Part shown: in pieces, positions 60,998-64,000 of the stretch
How the letters are laid out: the number at the start of each line of letters is the position of its first letter
Position numbering within the stretch: the stretch's first letter is position 1
Origin: Oleiagrimonas sp. C23AA
GTDB lineage: Bacteria; Pseudomonadota; Gammaproteobacteria; Xanthomonadales; Rhodanobacteraceae
Reading direction: 5' to 3'
Assembly: GCF_011759385.1 (NCBI RefSeq)
Contig: NZ_JAARLY010000001.1
Span: 643,826-707,825, forward strand
Length of the DNA: 64,000 nt
The notes under the pieces: generated by a model
Seen by the model: only the letters and a program-made list of their open reading frames with translations
Databases searched by the model: none
What the model was told of the DNA's origin: nothing
Made by a program: the position numbers and the translations under genes

Positions 60998-63841
60998 ATG
61001 AAGTCTCGTTTGCTTTGTCTGGCCATCGCCGCGTGTCTAGCGGCTCCGGCCTCGGCGGCGTGGGCCGCCCACACGGGTTCGGCGTCGATGCAATCGACGC
61101 AGGACGACAGCAGTTCACAGAGCTCGGACACCACCACGTCCGGCAACAAGCGCAAAAAGTCATCGGACGATCAGTCGTCCAGCCAGCCACAGAAAATGAA
61201 AGCGGTGCAGGTCACCGGGTCGCTGATTCCGCGTGCGGAAATCGAGGGGCCATCACCCACCACTACCATCACCGCCAACGACATCGAGAAGCAGGGTTTT
61301 GGTGATGTGTTTTCGGCCCTGCGTGCGCAGCCGATTGCCAACGGTTCGGTGCAGGATCCGCAGTTCACCGGTGGCTTTACGCCGGGTGCCGAGACAGTCA
61401 GCCTGTTCGGCCTCAGCCCCAGCTTCACGCTCACGCTGCTGGACGGCAAGCCAATGGCCAGCTACCCGCTGGCCTACAACGGCTCAAGCAATATCACCGA
61501 CATCGCCAACATCCCGGTGGGCCTGATCGATCACATCGATATTCTCACCGGTGGCCAGTCGTCGATCTATGGTTCGGCGGCCATCGCCGGCGTGGTCAAC
61601 ATCGTGCTCAAGGACCATATCGAAGGCACGCACATGGGCCTGCGCCTTGGCAGCTACAGCGATGGCGGCGGCGACAACCAGCGCTTCCAGTTCTCCAGCG
61701 GTACCAGCATCGGCAAGCTGGATATCTCTGGTGGCATCCAGGTCTCGCACCAGTCACCGATTTGGGCCTACCAGCGCAGCTACATCGACTCCTACGATGA
61801 TGATCCCACCGGCAACGGCGGTGTGCCGTCGCGTGTTTACCTGCGCATGTATTACGACGCCAACGGCAGCCCGCACTACATCGATCCCGGTGCCAGTGCG
61901 TGCCAGCCGCTGTCCAACGAGTACTTCGGCAGCGTGCATTACAGTTATCGTCCCGGGTTGGGCTACTACTGCGGCTCCACCAAGAACGCCGGTCTGGCTT
62001 CGCTCTCCAACGAGAGCAAGGATGCCAACGGCTCACTGTTCCTGAAGTACCACATTAACGATCACACCCAGCTGTACTCGACCATCCTCTACAGCTACTC
62101 CGATCCCACCTATGCCGGCGGCAGCCCGTTCTGGAACAACACGTTTTTGAACCAGAACACCGGGCAGTACGAACTGTGGCAGCGCATCTGGTCACCTGAA
62201 GAAGTGGGTGCCGACGCCACCCAGCAGCACGTCTTCACCCATTCGTACAACTTCAGTGCCGGCGTGAAGGGTCAGATCGGCGAATCGGACTGGAGCTACG
62301 ACGCCTATTACAACCGCTCCTCCAGCAAGGTGATCCGCAAGACGCACGACCAGGTGGCCAACAACGGCGTGGATCAGTATTACCTCGGACCACAGCTGGG
62401 TACCGACGCCAACGGCTATCCCATCTACGCGCCCAACCTGGATCGTCTGTACACCCCGATCACGCCTCAGATCTACGACTCGTTCGTGGCCTTGAATCGT
62501 GCCGCGTCTGTTTCCTGGACGCAGAACGAAACCATCACCGCCAACACCACGGATCTGTTCGAGCTGCCGGCCGGTTCGGTCGGTTTCGCTGCTATTTTGC
62601 AGGCTGGCAATGAGCACATGTCCAACCGCTCGACCAGCGCGCTGGCCGACACCGGCTTCTTCCGCGGCCAGGGGGGTAGTACTGTGGCCAGCGGATCGCG
62701 CAAGCAGTACGCGGCTGGCATGGAGATGCAGGTGCCGATCTTCAGCACACTGATGGCCGATCTGTCCGGGCGTTACGACAAGTACAGCTACGGCGGGCAC
62801 AGCACGGCCAAGAGTACCTACAAGATCGGCCTGGAATACCGCCCGATCGATACACTGCTGCTGCGTGGCAGCTACGCCACGGCGTTCCGCGCGCCGGACA
62901 TGTTCTACCTGTTCTCCAACCGTTCCAGTGGCTATTCGACCTCCACCGACTACTACAAGTGTCGCGCCGCCGGTTATACCTCGGAGAATTTCGATAGCTG
63001 TCCGCAGGCGGGTACCGGCATCCTGGGCATCAGCAGTGGCAACCTGAGGCTGAAGCCAATTACTGCCAAGTCGTTTACCTACGGCTTTGTGTGGTCGACC
63101 TCGGACAATAGCCTGAGCTGGTCGGTGGACTACAATGCCATCCACATCTCCAACGAAGTGGCCACGCTGGGTAACAACGAGATCCTGCAGCTGGAAGCCA
63201 ATTGCCGACTGGGTACCTCGGAAAATGGCCAGACCGCCTATGACATCAACTCGCCCACCTGTCAGGAAGTGCTGGGTGAGGTGACACGTCTGCCCGACAG
63301 TGACCCGGTCAACCCCGGTGGCATCCAATCGGTCTCGACCTACCCGATCAATGTGTCATCCGAGTACCAGACCGGCATCCAGTCGGAGCTGACCTACCGC
63401 CTCAACGCCGGCCGTTACGGCCAGTTTGTGTTCAGCGGCAACTACTACGACGCGCTCAAGCACACCTATCGAGAGAAGGAAGGCGATCCGACCTATAACC
63501 TGCTGTGCTGTGCCAATTCCGACGAGTTCAAGTCGCGCGTCACTGGTAACGTCACCTGGGCCATCGGCAAGTGGAGCACCACCGTCTATGGGATCCGCGA
63601 TGGCCACACCTGGAACCAGGCCGGTACCGCCAAGAACATCGGTCCGTGGATCCTCTACAACGCCAGCGTGCATTACCAGGTCAATCCGAAGGCTCGCATT
63701 TCGCTGATCGTCAACAACATCGCCAATAAGCGTCCGCCTGTGGATGTGACCAACGGCGGTTGGCCGTATTACGACACCGGAGATTACAACGCGCTGGGTC
63801 GGGCCGTGTGGATGGAACTGGGCTACGACTTCGGTACCTGA
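60998..63841 (+). CDS. TonB-dependent outer-membrane receptor
   Basis: 947 residues. A signal peptide (LCLAIAACLAAPASAAWAAH) behind GGAGG is followed by a Ser/Asp-rich linker (SSSQSSDTTTSGNKRKK) and a TonB-box-like AVQVTGS. The plug domain (about 75-200) contains FSALRAQPIANG, FGLSPSFTLTLLDGKPM and GGQSSIYGSAAIAGVVNIV. The C-terminal half is a barrel ending WMELGYDFGT, with a final aromatic residue near the end. It imports a ligand in an energy-dependent way. Its position 204 bp behind a GH92 enzyme suggests a mannose-containing glycan, but the substrate is not shown. Confidence 0.92.
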   Translation: MKSRLLCLAIAACLAAPASAAWAAHTGSASMQSTQDDSSSQSSDTTTSGNKRKKSSDDQSSSQPQKMKAVQVTGSLIPRAEIEGPSPTTTITANDIEKQGFGDVFSALRAQPIANGSVQDPQFTGGFTPGAETVSLFGLSPSFTLTLLDGKPMASYPLAYNGSSNITDIANIPVGLIDHIDILTGGQSSIYGSAAIAGVVNIVLKDHIEGTHMGLRLGSYSDGGGDNQRFQFSSGTSIGKLDISGGIQVSHQSPIWAYQRSYIDSYDDDPTGNGGVPSRVYLRMYYDANGSPHYIDPGASACQPLSNEYFGSVHYSYRPGLGYYCGSTKNAGLASLSNESKDANGSLFLKYHINDHTQLYSTILYSYSDPTYAGGSPFWNNTFLNQNTGQYELWQRIWSPEEVGADATQQHVFTHSYNFSAGVKGQIGESDWSYDAYYNRSSSKVIRKTHDQVANNGVDQYYLGPQLGTDANGYPIYAPNLDRLYTPITPQIYDSFVALNRAASVSWTQNETITANTTDLFELPAGSVGFAAILQAGNEHMSNRSTSALADTGFFRGQGGSTVASGSRKQYAAGMEMQVPIFSTLMADLSGRYDKYSYGGHSTAKSTYKIGLEYRPIDTLLLRGSYATAFRAPDMFYLFSNRSSGYSTSTDYYKCRAAGYTSENFDSCPQAGTGILGISSGNLRLKPITAKSFTYGFVWSTSDNSLSWSVDYNAIHISNEVATLGNNEILQLEANCRLGTSENGQTAYDINSPTCQEVLGEVTRLPDSDPVNPGGIQSVSTYPINVSSEYQTGIQSELTYRLNAGRYGQFVFSGNYYDALKHTYREKEGDPTYNLLCCANSDEFKSRVTGNVTWAIGKWSTTVYGIRDGHTWNQAGTAKNIGPWILYNASVHYQVNPKARISLIVNNIANKRPPVDVTNGGWPYYDTGDYNALGRAVWMELGYDFGT

Positions 63842-63864
63842 TTGGCTCCTGCGGAGCTCCCCCC

Positions 63865-63885
63865 GTGGTGACGTGGCGTCACCAC
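63865..63885. repeat. 8-bp inverted repeat after TonB-receptor gene
   Basis: gtggtgac (63865-63872) and gtcaccac (63878-63885) with a 5-nt loop, just before the main terminator. It may contribute to transcript ending or mRNA protection. Confidence 0.45.
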
Positions 63886-63887
63886 TT

Positions 63888-63923
63888 GCCCCGGTCGTCG
63901 TTGGACCGGGGCCTCTTTTTTTT
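63888..63923 (+). terminator. intrinsic terminator after TonB-receptor gene
   Basis: gccccggtc (63888-63896) pairs with gaccggggc (63904-63912), then a run of T to 63923. It faces the minus-strand transposase fragment. Confidence 0.85.
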
Positions 63924-63926
63924 GGT

Positions 63927-64000
63927 TCATCGTGGAATACCGGGGAAGGCAGCGCGGATCTTGAGGAAGAAATAGTCCTGATCCCGGTAGCCGTAGGCCC
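63927..64000 (-). CDS. 3' end of a probable transposase gene (partial)
   Basis: Only the last 23 codons lie in the window, reading AYGYRDQDYFFLKIRAAFPG then IPR and stop. The GYRDQDYFFLKI ending resembles the C-termini of ISL3-family transposases as I remember them. No terminal inverted repeat can be checked because the element lies outside the window. Confidence 0.5.
   Translation of the reverse strand, partial: AYGYRDQDYFFLKIRAAFPGIPR

Noticed and set aside
1..64000. CRISPR array, prophage or complete insertion sequence
   Set aside because: No regularly spaced direct repeats, phage structural genes or complete transposase were seen; only the last 74 bases look like a transposase end.

Overview
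The window is high-GC DNA (roughly 60-65% by eye) from a gammaproteobacterium of the Xanthomonadales/Lysobacterales type. Rhodanobacteraceae (Dyella, Rhodanobacter, Luteibacter and relatives) is the best guess. The basis is codon use, the sdhCDAB-sdhE-ygfX / lolC-lolD-comEC gene order and the family make-up; no rRNA or tRNA is present to confirm it. Genes are densely packed on both strands with many 4-10 bp overlaps and GC-rich stem-loop terminators. Most of the window looks like ordinary chromosome. I see no CRISPR array, prophage or complete insertion sequence; only the last 74 bases look like the tail of a transposase.

Layout. 0-6 kb: LysR regulator, membrane-anchored Mrr-like nuclease, membrane diguanylate cyclase, YhhQ queuosine-precursor transporter, ChaC-like enzyme, small exported protein, orphan PIN-domain protein. 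6-17.7 kb: DUF5916 outer-membrane protein, RhlE helicase, GH13_18 sucrose-phosphorylase-type enzyme, threonine aldolase, XdhC plus MobA-like pair, TrhO, S10 carboxypeptidase, FKBP lipoprotein. 17.7-24 kb: a DAHP synthase preceded by a leader peptide and attenuator, a GFO/IDH/MocA oxidoreductase, an HDOD protein and a large M14 metallopeptidase. 24-31 kb: slipin/NfeD pair and an overlapping chain rsmC-rsuA-rluA-selO. 31-38.7 kb: small stress or housekeeping genes (OsmC, FNT channel, old yellow enzyme, CsbD, CDF transporter, cold-shock protein, hydrolase). 38.8-43.4 kb: a Mpo1-like gene facing a putative alpha-hydroxyketone quorum-sensing operon (sensor kinase, response regulator, CqsA-like synthase) with a cytochrome c'-like gene upstream. 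43.5-48.3 kb: TcdA, TatD, two glycine-zipper lipoproteins, SleB-type hydrolase, YgfZ. 48.4-57.3 kb: succinate dehydrogenase with assembly factors on both sides, then lolC-lolD-comEC. 57.4-64 kb: GH92 mannosidase followed by a TonB-dependent receptor.

Most interesting. (1) A self-contained CqsA/CqsS/LqsR-like signalling operon at 39.1-43.0 kb: the synthase has the PLP lysine and alpha-oxoamine-synthase motifs, the sensor resembles Vibrio CqsS through its membrane domain but has no fused receiver, and a separate two-domain regulator overlaps it by 4 bp. (2) A candidate ribosome-mediated attenuator at 17770-17897 in front of a DAHP synthase: a 22-residue leader with Tyr-Tyr-Phe-Trp-Tyr, plus complete 1:2, 2:3 and 3:4 pairing options. 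(3) Succinate dehydrogenase bracketed by an SDHAF4/DUF1674-like gene and by sdhE-ygfX.

Limits: all family assignments come from reading motifs and from memory of the families. No database search, alignment or folding program was run.
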